Part shown: positions 7,905 through 15,080 of the stretch, piece by piece
Position numbering within the stretch: the first letter of the stretch is position 1
Layout: the number at the start of each line of letters is the position of its first letter
From: Streptomyces akebiae
GTDB lineage: Bacteria > Actinomycetota > Actinomycetes > Streptomycetales > Streptomycetaceae
Assembly: GCF_019599145.1 (NCBI RefSeq)
Contig: NZ_CP080647.1
Location: 9,052,001 to 9,116,000, forward strand
Reading direction: 5' to 3'
Length of the DNA stretch: 64,000 bases
The notes under the pieces: generated by a model
Told to the model about the DNA's origin: nothing
What the model saw: the letters and a program-made list of their open reading frames with translations, nothing else
The model's database searches: none
Made by a program: the position numbers and the translations under genes

Positions 7905-8480
7905 TCAGTCGGCGCGGTGGCGGAGTCCGTCGAGGAGCAGATCGAGCATGCGGCTCGCGCGGTCGCGCAGCCCCTTGTCGGTGGTGATCAGCAGGATGCC
8001 GCCGAGGCTGAAGCCGACGTCGAGAGGGTCGACGTCGGAGCGCAGGACACCCGCCTCGGCCCCGGCCTTCAGGAGCGTGCTGATGGCCGTGCTGATCCGT
8101 TCCAGGCTCTCGGTGAACGGGTCCGAGTCACCGGAGGCCATGACGGCCTTCAACGCGTCCGCCATGCCCTGCTTGGTGGCCAGATAGTCGATGAACCGGT
8201 CCATCCACACCCGCATCGCCTGGTCGGGCGGGTATTGCGCCAGCAGTTCCTCGGCGCTGTCGCAGACCCGCGCGACCTCGTTGCGGTATGCGGCCTCAAG
8301 CAGGGCCTCCCGGGTGGGGAAGTGCCGGTACAGCGTGCCGATGCCCACACCGGCCTCTCTGGCGATGCCCTCGAGCGACGCGTCCGTGCCCCGCTCGGAG
8401 AAGGCGCGTGCGGCCACGTCGAGCAGCCGTTGCCGATTGCGGCGCGCGTCGGCACGCAGTCCGCGTGTGTTGCCGGTCAC
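7905..8480 (-). CDS. TetR/AcrR-family repressor
   Basis: 191 residues from a GTG start. The HTH is complete: LDVAARAFSERGTDASLEGI, AREAGVGIGTLYRHFPTREAL (residues ~20-65), then an all-helical ligand domain. It is divergent from an SDR gene at 8586, and two palindromic boxes lie in the 105 bp between them. The expected role is autorepression and repression of the two SDR genes until a small molecule binds. A good Shine-Dalgarno (GGAGGAAGGAA) precedes the start. Confidence 0.93.
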   Translation of the reverse strand: MTGNTRGLRADARRNRQRLLDVAARAFSERGTDASLEGIAREAGVGIGTLYRHFPTREALLEAAYRNEVARVCDSAEELLAQYPPDQAMRVWMDRFIDYLATKQGMADALKAVMASGDSDPFTESLERISTAISTLLKAGAEAGVLRSDVDPLDVGFSLGGILLITTDKGLRDRASRMLDLLLDGLRHRAD

Positions 8481-8503
8481 AGCGTTCCTTCCTCCTGGAC
8501 AAT

Positions 8504-8549
8504 CGGAGGACCCTCCGCTTAAAGTTCAAGCAAATCGGAGGAGCCTCCG
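8504..8549. promoter_or_regulatory. Tandem TetR operators in a divergent promoter
   Basis: Two near-palindromes, CGGAGGACCCTCCG (8504-8517) and CGGAGGAGCCTCCG (8536-8549), start 32 bp apart (about three helical turns). They lie between the TetR gene and the SDR gene, an arrangement typical of TetR control of both directions. Confidence 0.75.
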
Positions 8550-8585
8550 TTTTTTGATCGTAGCAAACCGGGAGCACGCGCCGAC

Positions 8586-9551
8586 ATGACCACGAGCACA
8601 CGCATCACCACCCCCTTCCATGCCGGATCCACGGCCGCCGACGTCATCGCGGGCACGGACCTCACCGGCCGCCGCGCCGTCGTCACCGGAGCCGCCTCCG
8701 GCATCGGTGTGGAGACCGCCCGGGCGCTCGCCGGGGCCGGTGCGCAGGTCGTCCTCGCCGTGCGGGACACGGCCGCCGGCCGCCGCACCGCGGAGGACAT
8801 CAAGGTCACCACCGGCTCGGAGGGCGTGACGGTCGCCTCCCTGGATCTGACCGATCCGGCGTCCGTCGGGGCGTTCGTGGCGGCATGGCAAGGGCCGCTG
8901 CACATCCTCGTCAACAACGCGGGCGTGATGGCGACTCCGGAGACCCGGACGCCGTGGGGCTGGGAGCTGCAGTTCGCCACCAACCACCTGGGGCACTTCG
9001 CCCTCGCCACCGGGCTGCACGGCGCTCTCGCGGCGGCCGGCGGGGCGCGCGTGGTGTCGGTGAGCTCCAGCGGACACCTCTTCTCACCCATCGTCTTCGA
9101 CGACCTCCACTTCACCGAGCGGCCGTACGACCCGTGGCTCGCCTACGGGCAGTCCAAGACGGCCAACGTGCTGTTCGCGGTCGAGGCCGCCCGGCGCTGG
9201 TCCGACGACGGGATCGCGGTCAACGCGCTGATGCCCGGCGGGATCCGGACCAACCTGATGCGTCATATCGGGGACGCCGAGATGGCGCAGTTCGGGGCCC
9301 ACCTCCAGGCACTGATCGGCGAGGGAACGCAGCCGCCCGAGCTGGCCCTCAAGACGGTGGAGCAGGGGGCCGCGACCTCGGTGCTGCTGGCCGCGTCGCC
9401 CGTGGTCGACGGTGTCACCGGCCGGTACTTCGAGGACTGCGACGAGGCCGAACCGCACCGGCCCGGCACCAACACCGGGGTCGCCGCGCACGCCGTGGAC
9501 CCCGAGGCGGCCGCGCTCCTGTGGCAGGCGTCCGAGTTGCTCCTGGCCTGA
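8586..9551 (+). CDS. SDR-family NAD(P)-dependent oxidoreductase (retinol-dehydrogenase-like)
   Basis: 321 residues. Rossmann motif VVTGAASGIGVETARALAG (TGxxxGxG), NNAGVM at the end of beta-4, and catalytic Ser in VVSVSSSGH with YGQSKTANVLFAVE (YxxxK). The C-terminal extension resembles RDH11/WW-domain-oxidoreductase-type SDRs acting on lipophilic alcohols, ketones or aldehydes. It is the first gene after the TetR operators and is followed 42 bp later by a second SDR, so the two probably form a transcription unit. Confidence 0.92.
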   Translation: MTTSTRITTPFHAGSTAADVIAGTDLTGRRAVVTGAASGIGVETARALAGAGAQVVLAVRDTAAGRRTAEDIKVTTGSEGVTVASLDLTDPASVGAFVAAWQGPLHILVNNAGVMATPETRTPWGWELQFATNHLGHFALATGLHGALAAAGGARVVSVSSSGHLFSPIVFDDLHFTERPYDPWLAYGQSKTANVLFAVEAARRWSDDGIAVNALMPGGIRTNLMRHIGDAEMAQFGAHLQALIGEGTQPPELALKTVEQGAATSVLLAASPVVDGVTGRYFEDCDEAEPHRPGTNTGVAAHAVDPEAAALLWQASELLLA

Positions 9552-9593
9552 CCTCCCATTCCATCAACTCCCTTTCCCCACTGGAAGGTTCTC

Positions 9594-10409
9594 GTGTCCA
9601 AGACCTGGTTCGTCACCGGCTCGTCCCGCGGCTTCGGCCGCTCGTTCGTCGAAGCCGCGCTGGATCGCGGAGACAAGGTCGTCGCGACCGCGCGGAACAC
9701 GGAGTCCCTGACGGACCTCGCGATCGCCTACGGCGAGCAGTTGCTCGCGCTGCCCCTGGACGTCACCGACAGGAGCGCCGTGTTCGACGCGGTCCACAAG
9801 GCCCACGCGCACTTCGGCCGACTGGATGTCGTCGTCAACAACGCCGGCTACGGCCACTTCGGCATGGTCGAGGAGCTGACCGAGGCCGAGGCGCGCGACC
9901 AGATGGAAACGAACTTCTTCGGCGTGCTCTGGGTCACCCAGGCCGCGCTGCCGCTGCTGCGCACCCAGGGCGGCGGCCACATCGTCCAGGTCTCCTCCGT
10001 CGGCGGCGTGCTCTCCTTCCCGAGCCTCGGTGTCTACGCCGCCTCCAAGTGGGCGGTGGAGGGGCTGTCCGAGGCCCTGGCCGCCGAGGTTGCCGGGCAG
10101 AACATCAAGGTCACCCTGATCGAGCCCGGCCCCTATCCCACCGACTGGCCCGGCGCCTCCGCGGTCAACTCCGAGCCCGCCCCGCTCTACGACGGAGTCC
10201 GCCAGGCCCTGGCCGAGGGCCTGGACCTGTCCGACATGGGCGATCCGAAGGCCGTCGGTCCCGCCCTGCTGACGATCGTGGATGCCGAGAACCCGCCGCT
10301 GCGGGTGTTCTTCGGCAGGCCGCCGATCCAGCTGGCCAAGGACCACTACGCGCGCAAGCTGGCCACCTGGGCAGAGTGGGAGCACGTCTCCCTCGCGGCC
10401 CACGGCTGA
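9594..10409 (+). CDS. SDR-family oxidoreductase
   Basis: 271 residues starting at GTG (MSKTWFVTGSSRGFGRSFVE). The cofactor loop is TGSSRGFG, the NNAG motif is VVNNAGYGHFG, and the catalytic residues are Ser in VQVSSVGG and Tyr/Lys in VYAASKWAVEGLSEALAAE. It belongs to the classical SDRs with a C-terminal segment like those in actinobacterial 'oxidoreductase, SDR family' clusters. It lies 42 bp downstream of the first SDR on the same strand and is probably co-regulated by TetR. The substrate is unknown. Confidence 0.92.
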   Translation: MSKTWFVTGSSRGFGRSFVEAALDRGDKVVATARNTESLTDLAIAYGEQLLALPLDVTDRSAVFDAVHKAHAHFGRLDVVVNNAGYGHFGMVEELTEAEARDQMETNFFGVLWVTQAALPLLRTQGGGHIVQVSSVGGVLSFPSLGVYAASKWAVEGLSEALAAEVAGQNIKVTLIEPGPYPTDWPGASAVNSEPAPLYDGVRQALAEGLDLSDMGDPKAVGPALLTIVDAENPPLRVFFGRPPIQLAKDHYARKLATWAEWEHVSLAAHG

Positions 10410-10451
10410 CCCCCATGGCATTCATGGCCCAGGGCACTTTCCAAGCCAGTA

Positions 10452-10465
10452 CTTGAAATTTCAAG
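10452..10465. promoter_or_regulatory. Perfect palindrome in front of the YceI gene
   Basis: CTTGAAATTTCAAG, a perfect 14-bp palindrome 36 bp before the YceI start. This TTGAA-N2-TTCAA type is common for MarR-family repressors. No marR gene is in the window, so a distant regulator is implied. Confidence 0.6.
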
Positions 10466-10501
10466 ATCTACTACTCGGCCATCCGCCTCTCGGAGGAACC
10501 A

Positions 10502-11221
10502 ATGGCACGCACCACACCCAGACGCTGGAAGCGCTGGCTGATCGTCGGCGTTGCCGCCGCAGCCCTCGTGGGCGTCGGAGGCCCGTACCTCTACATCAAC
10601 TACATCCAGGACGACCCACCAGCCGCGCTGTCACTCGCCGGTCCACCGGCCACGCCGGAGAGCACATCCGGCTCCGGCTCCGGCGAGCAGGCGGGGGAGG
10701 GCGTCGAGGGCGGGTGGCGGGTGGGCAGCGGCTCGCAGGCCGGCTACCGCGTCGACGAGGTGCTCTTCGGCCAGAACGTCACGGCCGTGGGCCGTACCGA
10801 CGAGGTCACCGGAGAGCTGGAGATCGAGGGCACCCGGGCTGTCGGCGGGAGCTTCACCGTCGACCTGGCCTCGGTGGAGAGCGACTCCGACCAACGCGAC
10901 AGCCAGTTCCGCGGCCGGATCATGAACACCGAGCGGTACCCGAACGCCGTCTTCGAGCTCACCGAGCCCGTGGACTTCGGCTCGGTGCCGGACGTGAACG
11001 AACAGGTCACCGGCGAGGCCACGGGGGATCTGACCATCCACGGCGAAACCAATTCCGTCACGTTCGACCTCACTGCCCAGCGCACCGCCGACGGCTTCCG
11101 CGTGAACGGCTCGATCCCCGTCACCTTCGCCGACTACGGCATCGACGCACCGAACTTCGGTGGGATCACCGTCGAGGACGAGGGGACCGTCGAGTTCCTC
11201 CTCGCCTTCAGCCCCGCGTGA
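10502..11221 (+). CDS. Membrane-anchored YceI-family protein
   Basis: 239 residues with a strong SD (GGAGG). A short basic N-terminus (RRWKRW) is followed by one membrane segment (LIVGVAAAALVGVGGPYLYI, residues ~12-32), a low-complexity linker (~45-70) and a YceI lipocalin-like domain: WRVGSGSQAGYRVDEVLFG, then GRTDEVTGELEIEG, SQFRGRIMNTERYPNAVFEL, GDLTIHGETNSVTFDL and TFADYGIDAPNFGGITVED. YceI proteins bind amphiphiles such as polyisoprenoids in a beta barrel. The anchor puts the barrel outside the membrane. A palindromic operator precedes it, and a secreted SnoaL-like protein follows. Confidence 0.9.
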   Translation: MARTTPRRWKRWLIVGVAAAALVGVGGPYLYINYIQDDPPAALSLAGPPATPESTSGSGSGEQAGEGVEGGWRVGSGSQAGYRVDEVLFGQNVTAVGRTDEVTGELEIEGTRAVGGSFTVDLASVESDSDQRDSQFRGRIMNTERYPNAVFELTEPVDFGSVPDVNEQVTGEATGDLTIHGETNSVTFDLTAQRTADGFRVNGSIPVTFADYGIDAPNFGGITVEDEGTVEFLLAFSPA

Positions 11222-11284
11222 TTCCGCCGCCCGCAGTCGCCGCGTAACGCATCGCTCATCGCACCCGTATTGGAGAACACCGTC

Positions 11285-12232
11285 ATGAGCAAGACCTACT
11301 TGTCCAGGAGGACCGTCGCCGCTCTGCTGGCCACGGCGACGATCGGATCCATGGCCGGATCCGTGCCCGCCGCCACGGCATCCGCCCCCGCCTCCTCCCT
11401 GACCCTCGCGGACTCCTGGCAGGCGAACCCCCACGCCGAGGAGCGCAACAAGCGCGTCGCCGTCCGCGTACTCAGGCAGCTCTTCGAAGAGGGCAACCTC
11501 AAGGTCGCCGACCAGTACATCCGTGCGGACTACATCCAGCACAACCCGATGGCCCCCGACGGCCGGGAGGCCATCAAGGACTTCATCCGCGACTGGACCG
11601 CGCGGTTCCCGGACCACGTGTACAACGTCAAGCGGGTCCTCGCCCAGGGCGACCTGGTCATGGTCCACTCCAACCCGGTCTACGAGCCCGGGACCCGTGG
11701 TTCGTCCGTGGTCGACATCTTCCGCTTCGACAGGAAAGGCATGATCGCCGAGCACTGGGACGTGGTCCAGGACGTACCGGCGACCACCGTCAACGGCAAC
11801 GACATGTTCGGCACGGTCAGTCGGCCGCGTACCAACCAGCCCGGCCCTCGCTGGATGACCTCCTTCAGCCAGAAGGTGGCCACCGCCTACTTCGACACAC
11901 TCCTCGTCGACAAGAACCCCGACGCGGTCAGGTACCTGACGCCGGAGTACTACCAGCACAACCCGACCATCCCCAACGGCTCGGCCGGCCTGCGCGAGCA
12001 GTTCACCAACTTCTTCCAGCAGTTCCCGAACCTGATCGTGGAACGCAAGCGTGTCATCGCCCAAGGCGACCTCGTGGCGATCCACGCCCACTACCGCCTC
12101 AACCCGGAGGACCGCGGCCAGGCCGTCGTGGACATTTTCCGCGTCGGCAAGCACGGCAAGATCCTCGAACACTGGGACTCCGTCCAGGACGTGCCGTCGA
12201 CCCCTCCCCTCAACGACAACACCATGTTCTGA
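11285..12232 (+). CDS. Secreted tandem SnoaL-like (NTF2-fold) protein
   Basis: 315 residues from ATG 11285, preceded by GGAGAA. The N-terminus (YLSRRTVAALLATATIGSMA, then GSVPAATASA) is a signal peptide. Two SnoaL-like repeats follow: residues ~45-170 (VRVLRQLFEEGNLKVADQYI, YIQHNPMAPDGREAI, GMIAEHWDVVQDVP) and ~190-315 (VATAYFDTLLVDKNPDAVRY, YYQHNPTIPNGSAGL, KILEHWDSVQDVP). Both keep the YxQHNPxxPxG and EHWDxVQDVP motifs, so the protein arose by internal duplication. Relatives are predicted ester cyclases/SnoaL; an extracellular function is unknown. It lies 63 bp after yceI and is probably in the same operon. Confidence 0.85.
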   Translation: MSKTYLSRRTVAALLATATIGSMAGSVPAATASAPASSLTLADSWQANPHAEERNKRVAVRVLRQLFEEGNLKVADQYIRADYIQHNPMAPDGREAIKDFIRDWTARFPDHVYNVKRVLAQGDLVMVHSNPVYEPGTRGSSVVDIFRFDRKGMIAEHWDVVQDVPATTVNGNDMFGTVSRPRTNQPGPRWMTSFSQKVATAYFDTLLVDKNPDAVRYLTPEYYQHNPTIPNGSAGLREQFTNFFQQFPNLIVERKRVIAQGDLVAIHAHYRLNPEDRGQAVVDIFRVGKHGKILEHWDSVQDVPSTPPLNDNTMF

Positions 12233-13019
12233 GCCCATTCCGCCACGAGGGATTGTGGGATTCCACTCCAGCGGCAGCGGGCGGCGGGACTCGCCGACTG
12301 ACAGTCGGTCAGGGTGGAGTATCCACATAAGGAACTTCATCGCGAGACTCCTGGCGGACAGCTCCGACAGCTGCGGAAGCAAGGGCAATGTGCTGGTGCG
12401 TCTTATCCGTGCTCTCGCCACCCTCGCGCATGCCGGATGGTGGCCTTCGGCCGGGCGCGCGTAATGCCGCACCGGCGTCGCATTCACGCAGTAATCGCTG
12501 GCGGGCCGGATGACCGGAAACCATGATGTCCGGTGCGACGGGAGGCCGCGCGGAGCCGACAGGCACCTCGCCGCGCGGTCTCCCAACCTCCCGACTGTCG
12601 GGCTACCGCCGACTCGGCCCCCGCTACCAGCGGCCTCCGGCAGCTACCCGACTTTTCTCGGCCTCGCCGCCGCCCTGTGCCGCTACAAGCGACTGGTCCA
12701 CCTCGCCACGCGGGACACCTTTCAACCATCGGCTCCGGGGGCGAGGTGCCCATGTTGCCTGAGCGCCGGGAATTGATGGTTTTCACCCCTCGCTGTCGCC
12801 ACGACGAACACATCGGGGTCGATATTTCGGAGCGCCTCCAGAGATTCATTGGAGAAGCGTCAGGGAAATGTGAAATAACCCCTTGGGTCGTGCGGAAAAC
12901 GTGAAGGCGGCAGCCCGTGCTGTGGGCCGCATTACTGGCGGATACGGCTGCACGAGAATCGGTGTCTGTGCACGCTTGAGCGTCGAAATCGTCCTGAAGG
13001 TAATGGGTTCATTCAGTAC
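12233..13019. other. Long intergenic stretch with transposase debris
   Basis: No intact gene in about 790 bp. It includes the IS5-like remnant at 12592-12735. GC content falls towards 13000, next to the promoter of the small peptide gene. The remainder shows no coding pattern or strong hairpin that I can support. Confidence 0.5.
12592..12735 (+). pseudogene. IS5-family transposase, C-terminal remnant
   Basis: Reads LSGYRRLGPRYQRPPA, and after a frame change near 12640 FLGLAAALCRYKRLVHLAT. This matches the end of IS5-type transposases (..YRRL..RYER...AFLxLAAALxCYKRLVKL). About 50 codons only; no inverted repeats located. Confidence 0.5.
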
Positions 13020-13049
13020 TTGCACTTTCAAGTTTCCTGTCTATATGAT
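13020..13049 (+). promoter_or_regulatory. Promoter of the small secreted peptide gene
   Basis: TTGCAC (13020-13025) and TATGAT (13044-13049) separated by 18 bp, a good vegetative-sigma match. It lies in an unusually AT-rich patch for this genome, with about 90 bp of leader before the ATG at 13144. Confidence 0.6.
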
Positions 13050-13063
13050 CGAATGGTCCTCAT

Positions 13064-13095
13064 GGATCGCGAGCGTTCGGGATCGCGAGCGTTCG
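13064..13095 (+). repeat. Exact 16-bp tandem duplication in the leader
   Basis: GGATCGCGAGCGTTCG occurs twice back to back (13064-13079, 13080-13095) between the promoter and start codon of the small peptide gene. Each copy contains TCGCGA. It could be a doubled operator or RNA stem, or a replication-slippage product. Confidence 0.85.
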
Positions 13096-13143
13096 TATTT
13101 CCATCAGTGTGATGTTGCACCGGCTTGAACATTAGGAGTCTCT

Positions 13144-13332
13144 ATGCGTGCCAGAATTCCCGCGACTCGTACTCGGATTGTGTCCGGTCTCGTGCTCTGT
13201 GCGGCGGCCACACTGCTGGTCACCACGCCGGCCCAGGCGGCCGGGCAGTCGAAGTCGGCAAGCGCTCCCGTGGGTGACGTCAGCCGCTCCGACGTGTCCG
13301 GGCTCAGCGGCTGCGGCTGGCGCTGCTGGTAG
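13144..13332 (+). CDS. Small secreted peptide with Cys/Trp-rich C-terminus
   Basis: 62 residues. A perfect AGGAG ends 5 nt before the ATG. Basic residues (MRARIPATRTR) are followed by a hydrophobic core (IVSGLVLCAAATLLVTTPAQ) and an AQAA signal-peptidase site. The mature peptide would be ~28-30 residues: a Ser-rich spacer (SKSASAPVGDVSRSD), then a glycine/cysteine/tryptophan tail GLSGCGWRCW at the very end. Two Cys separated by three residues could form one disulfide. I recognise no family. A promoter, tandem leader repeats and a downstream hairpin support a real gene. No modification enzyme or transporter lies next to it. It could be a signalling or antimicrobial peptide or a small envelope protein. 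Confidence 0.65.
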   Translation: MRARIPATRTRIVSGLVLCAAATLLVTTPAQAAGQSKSASAPVGDVSRSDVSGLSGCGWRCW

Positions 13333-13510
13333 TAAGACGTCGCCCATGGTCCCAAGACCCCTGTGAGCGGACGACAACGGTCAACAGCGGTGCGAACCCG
13401 CTCTCGCGAGGCCGCCGTTGAGTCACATAGGCGCAGGTCAACGACTCCATGCGGGCGCCGTCGCTTCCCAAGCCGAGAGCGCGACTTTGATACTCGTCAG
13501 CCGCTCCGCG
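13333..13510. other. Downstream of the small peptide gene; no gene recognised
   Basis: No convincing coding pattern on either strand between the peptide stop and the hairpin at 13511. Confidence 0.45.
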
Positions 13511-13543
13511 AAGAAGGCCCAGGTCAGTGACCTGGGCCTTCTT
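13511..13543. terminator. Strong hairpin, probable bidirectional terminator
   Basis: Perfect 16-bp inverted repeat AAGAAGGCCCAGGTCA / TGACCTGGGCCTTCTT around a single G. The A-rich/T-rich outer ends give a T-run in both directions. It is placed between the rightward small peptide gene and the leftward IS110 relic. Confidence 0.7.
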
Positions 13544-13569
13544 GCTGCACGTGGTGATGATTTGAACTG

Positions 13570-14135
13570 CTGCGGACCTGACCGCGGCCCCCGGCATCGA
13601 GGTCGGGACCTTGGAAACAGGGTGATCCTCCAGCAGGGCCTTGATCAGGGCCTTGATCAGGGCTTCCAGGGCCCGGCACTGTTCGTGGACGGTGGCGAGG
13701 AGCGAGCGGGCCAGGGAACGGGATCACGGTGTCGAGGGTGCAGGTGCCGGGACTACGGCGGTCTGTTCGTCGAGCGCGTCGAAGATCGCGTCGAAGATGT
13801 CGTCGATCAGCCGGGCTGCCATGCGTGGGGCTTTGGGTCTGATCGCCTCGACGAGTCTGCGGCGACCGGCTTTCCGCAGCGCGGCTGGGGAGCCGTGACG
13901 TTCCAGCAGCCAGGTCACGGCCGGGTGGTCCAGGCGCAGCCCGAGGGCGCGCTCCAGCGGGGGGTGGACATGGGTGAGCGGACCGCGCATCCGGTCGGAG
14001 GTGCGGGTGGCCTCGGCCGCGAGGTCCTCATCGAAGCCGACGAGCACGGTCAGCTCGGCGGTGACCTCGTCGGTCAGCTCCAGTGAGCGCAGGGTGTGCG
14101 GCATGGTGCGGCCGCGTCCGCGATCACCGCGGCGT
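13570..14135 (-). pseudogene. IS110-family transposase, internal fragment
   Basis: Text typical of IS110 transposases in two frames: RTMPHTLRSLELTDEVTAEL, LDHPAVTWLLERHGSPAALR, KAGRRRLVEAIRPKAPRMA and IFDALDEQTAVVP. After a frameshift near 13725 come EQCRALEALIKALIKALLED-like residues and TSMPG. Both the N-terminal DEDD catalytic part and the C-terminal Ser-containing domain are missing. No ends are visible. The fragment is fused to, and truncates, a small membrane-protein gene at about 14136. Confidence 0.8.
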
Positions 14136-14193
14136 CCTCGACGACGACGATCGCGGCGGCGAGCGCGTACATGCCGTAGTTGCGCTGCTTCAT
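14136..14193 (-). pseudogene. DUF2933-type small membrane protein, N-terminus only
   Basis: ATG at 14193 preceded by GCAGGAGG. It encodes MKQRNYGMYALAAAIVVV, the characteristic start of the DUF2933 membrane proteins often found beside SHOCT, YHS and copper genes. The sequence then runs directly into IS110 text, so about 18 codons survive. The intact signals upstream indicate it was the second gene of the SHOCT operon before disruption. Confidence 0.65.
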
Positions 14194-14244
14194 CACGAGC
14201 CTCCTGCAGCGGAGGACAGAGGCCGCAGCCAGTGCGGCCGACTG

Positions 14245-14508
14245 TCAGGGTTTGGTGAGAGGGCCGGCGTGCAGGGCGGTCAGGCGGCGCCGGTACTCCT
14301 CTTCGTCGATCTCCCCGCGGGCGAACCGTTCTGCGAGAACCTGTTCGGGTGTCTGCGGCGCGGCGGGGGTGTGGGTGTGCTCGTGAGGCTGGTTCACAGC
14401 GCGGAAGAGCAGCACGCCCACTGTGATGATCAGCGCCCAGAACAGGATCATGCTGGCGGACATCGCGAACCAGCCCCATCCGCCGGGGTCATGGCCGTAC
14501 CAGAACAT
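14245..14508 (-). CDS. SHOCT-domain membrane protein
   Basis: 87 residues. One membrane helix (MSASMILFWALIITVGVLLF, residues ~16-35) is followed by a short Pro/His linker and a C-terminal SHOCT motif (PEQVLAERFARGEIDEEEYR, then RRLTAL). SHOCT is a short oligomerisation motif common in small membrane proteins. Gene order with a DUF2933 start, YHS and CsoR suggests a role near metal or envelope stress, but no activity is known. A palindromic CsoR-like site lies ~150 bp upstream. Confidence 0.88.
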   Translation of the reverse strand: MFWYGHDPGGWGWFAMSASMILFWALIITVGVLLFRAVNQPHEHTHTPAAPQTPEQVLAERFARGEIDEEEYRRRLTALHAGPLTKP

Positions 14509-14620
14509 CGCCCTTCACCTGCTTCGGATCGTTCGGCATCGAGTGCGGGCCAGGAGGCCCGGCGCCCTTGAGGAGCCTGTGTCCTCGTCTCCAGCGTGCC
14601 TCTTCCGGGGGCGGCGCACT

Positions 14621-14636
14621 GGGGCCGTACGGGCCC
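14621..14636. promoter_or_regulatory. GGGCC-type palindromic box upstream of the SHOCT gene
   Basis: GGGGCCGTACGGGCCC, palindromic around GTAC. It resembles the GGGNCC...GGNCCC boxes bound by DevR/OsdR-type response regulators. Assignment is inference from the neighbourhood and similar boxes at 34564-34599. Confidence 0.35.
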
Positions 14637-14655
14637 GACCGAGGGGGCCGTTCCG

Positions 14656-14672
14656 CCCCTACCAGGTAGGGG
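14656..14672. promoter_or_regulatory. CsoR-type operator palindrome
   Basis: CCCCTACC-A-GGTAGGGG, perfect 8-bp arms around one A. It matches the G-tract/C-tract palindromes (TACCCC..GGGGTA) bound by copper-sensing CsoR. It sits between the leftward SHOCT operon and the rightward YHS/csoR genes. Confidence 0.6.
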
Positions 14673-14897
14673 TAGCCGGGCGGAGGCTTGAAGGAGCGAG
14701 GCTGGAAGAAGGCGCGCCGCCAGGGGTGCCACACACCAGCCCGCTGCCGCCCGCCACACCCGAGTCCGTCACACCCCGGGTGGAGTCCGCAGCCCACCGG
14801 AGCACGGCCCCACCCGCCGCGGCCCGACGCCGGGCAGCAACCGCACCATTCGCCTGAGTCCGGCACTGGCCACAAACACCCGTCAGGCGCGGCACCT

Positions 14898-15080
14898 ATG
14901 ACTGTGGACCCGGTGTGCGGCATGCACCTGGGCCCGGCGTCAGCCGCCGAACGACGCGACAGCGCGTCCGGCAGCCACTTCTTCTGCTCCGCGCACCGCG
15001 CGGCCACCTTCGACGCCCACCCGGGCCGCTACCGGGCGCCGGCAGCAGGGGGGACAAGCGAGGGAGGGCAGAACCGATGA
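14898..15080 (+). CDS. YHS-domain protein (metal-handling)
   Basis: 60 residues: MTVDPVCGMHLGPASAAERR, then SGSHFFCSAHRAATFDAHPG. This is a YHS domain with the DPVCGM signature and the second FCSxxHxxxF block. YHS domains bind heavy metals and are found alone or at the N-terminus of copper P-type ATPases, from which this may be a stand-alone derivative. Its stop overlaps the ATG where the csoR-like gene should start. No SD is obvious. Confidence 0.8.
   Translation: MTVDPVCGMHLGPASAAERRDSASGSHFFCSAHRAATFDAHPGRYRAPAAGGTSEGGQNR

Noticed and set aside
10631..12586. 651-codon minus-strand open frame opposite yceI and the SnoaL-like gene
   Set aside because: Antisense shadow; the plus-strand frames have clear domains, ribosome sites and third-position GC bias.
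13540..13590. GATTTGAAC, the reverse complement of a tRNA T-loop sequence
   Set aside because: The flanking T-stem does not pair and no acceptor or anticodon arms are found, so no tRNA.
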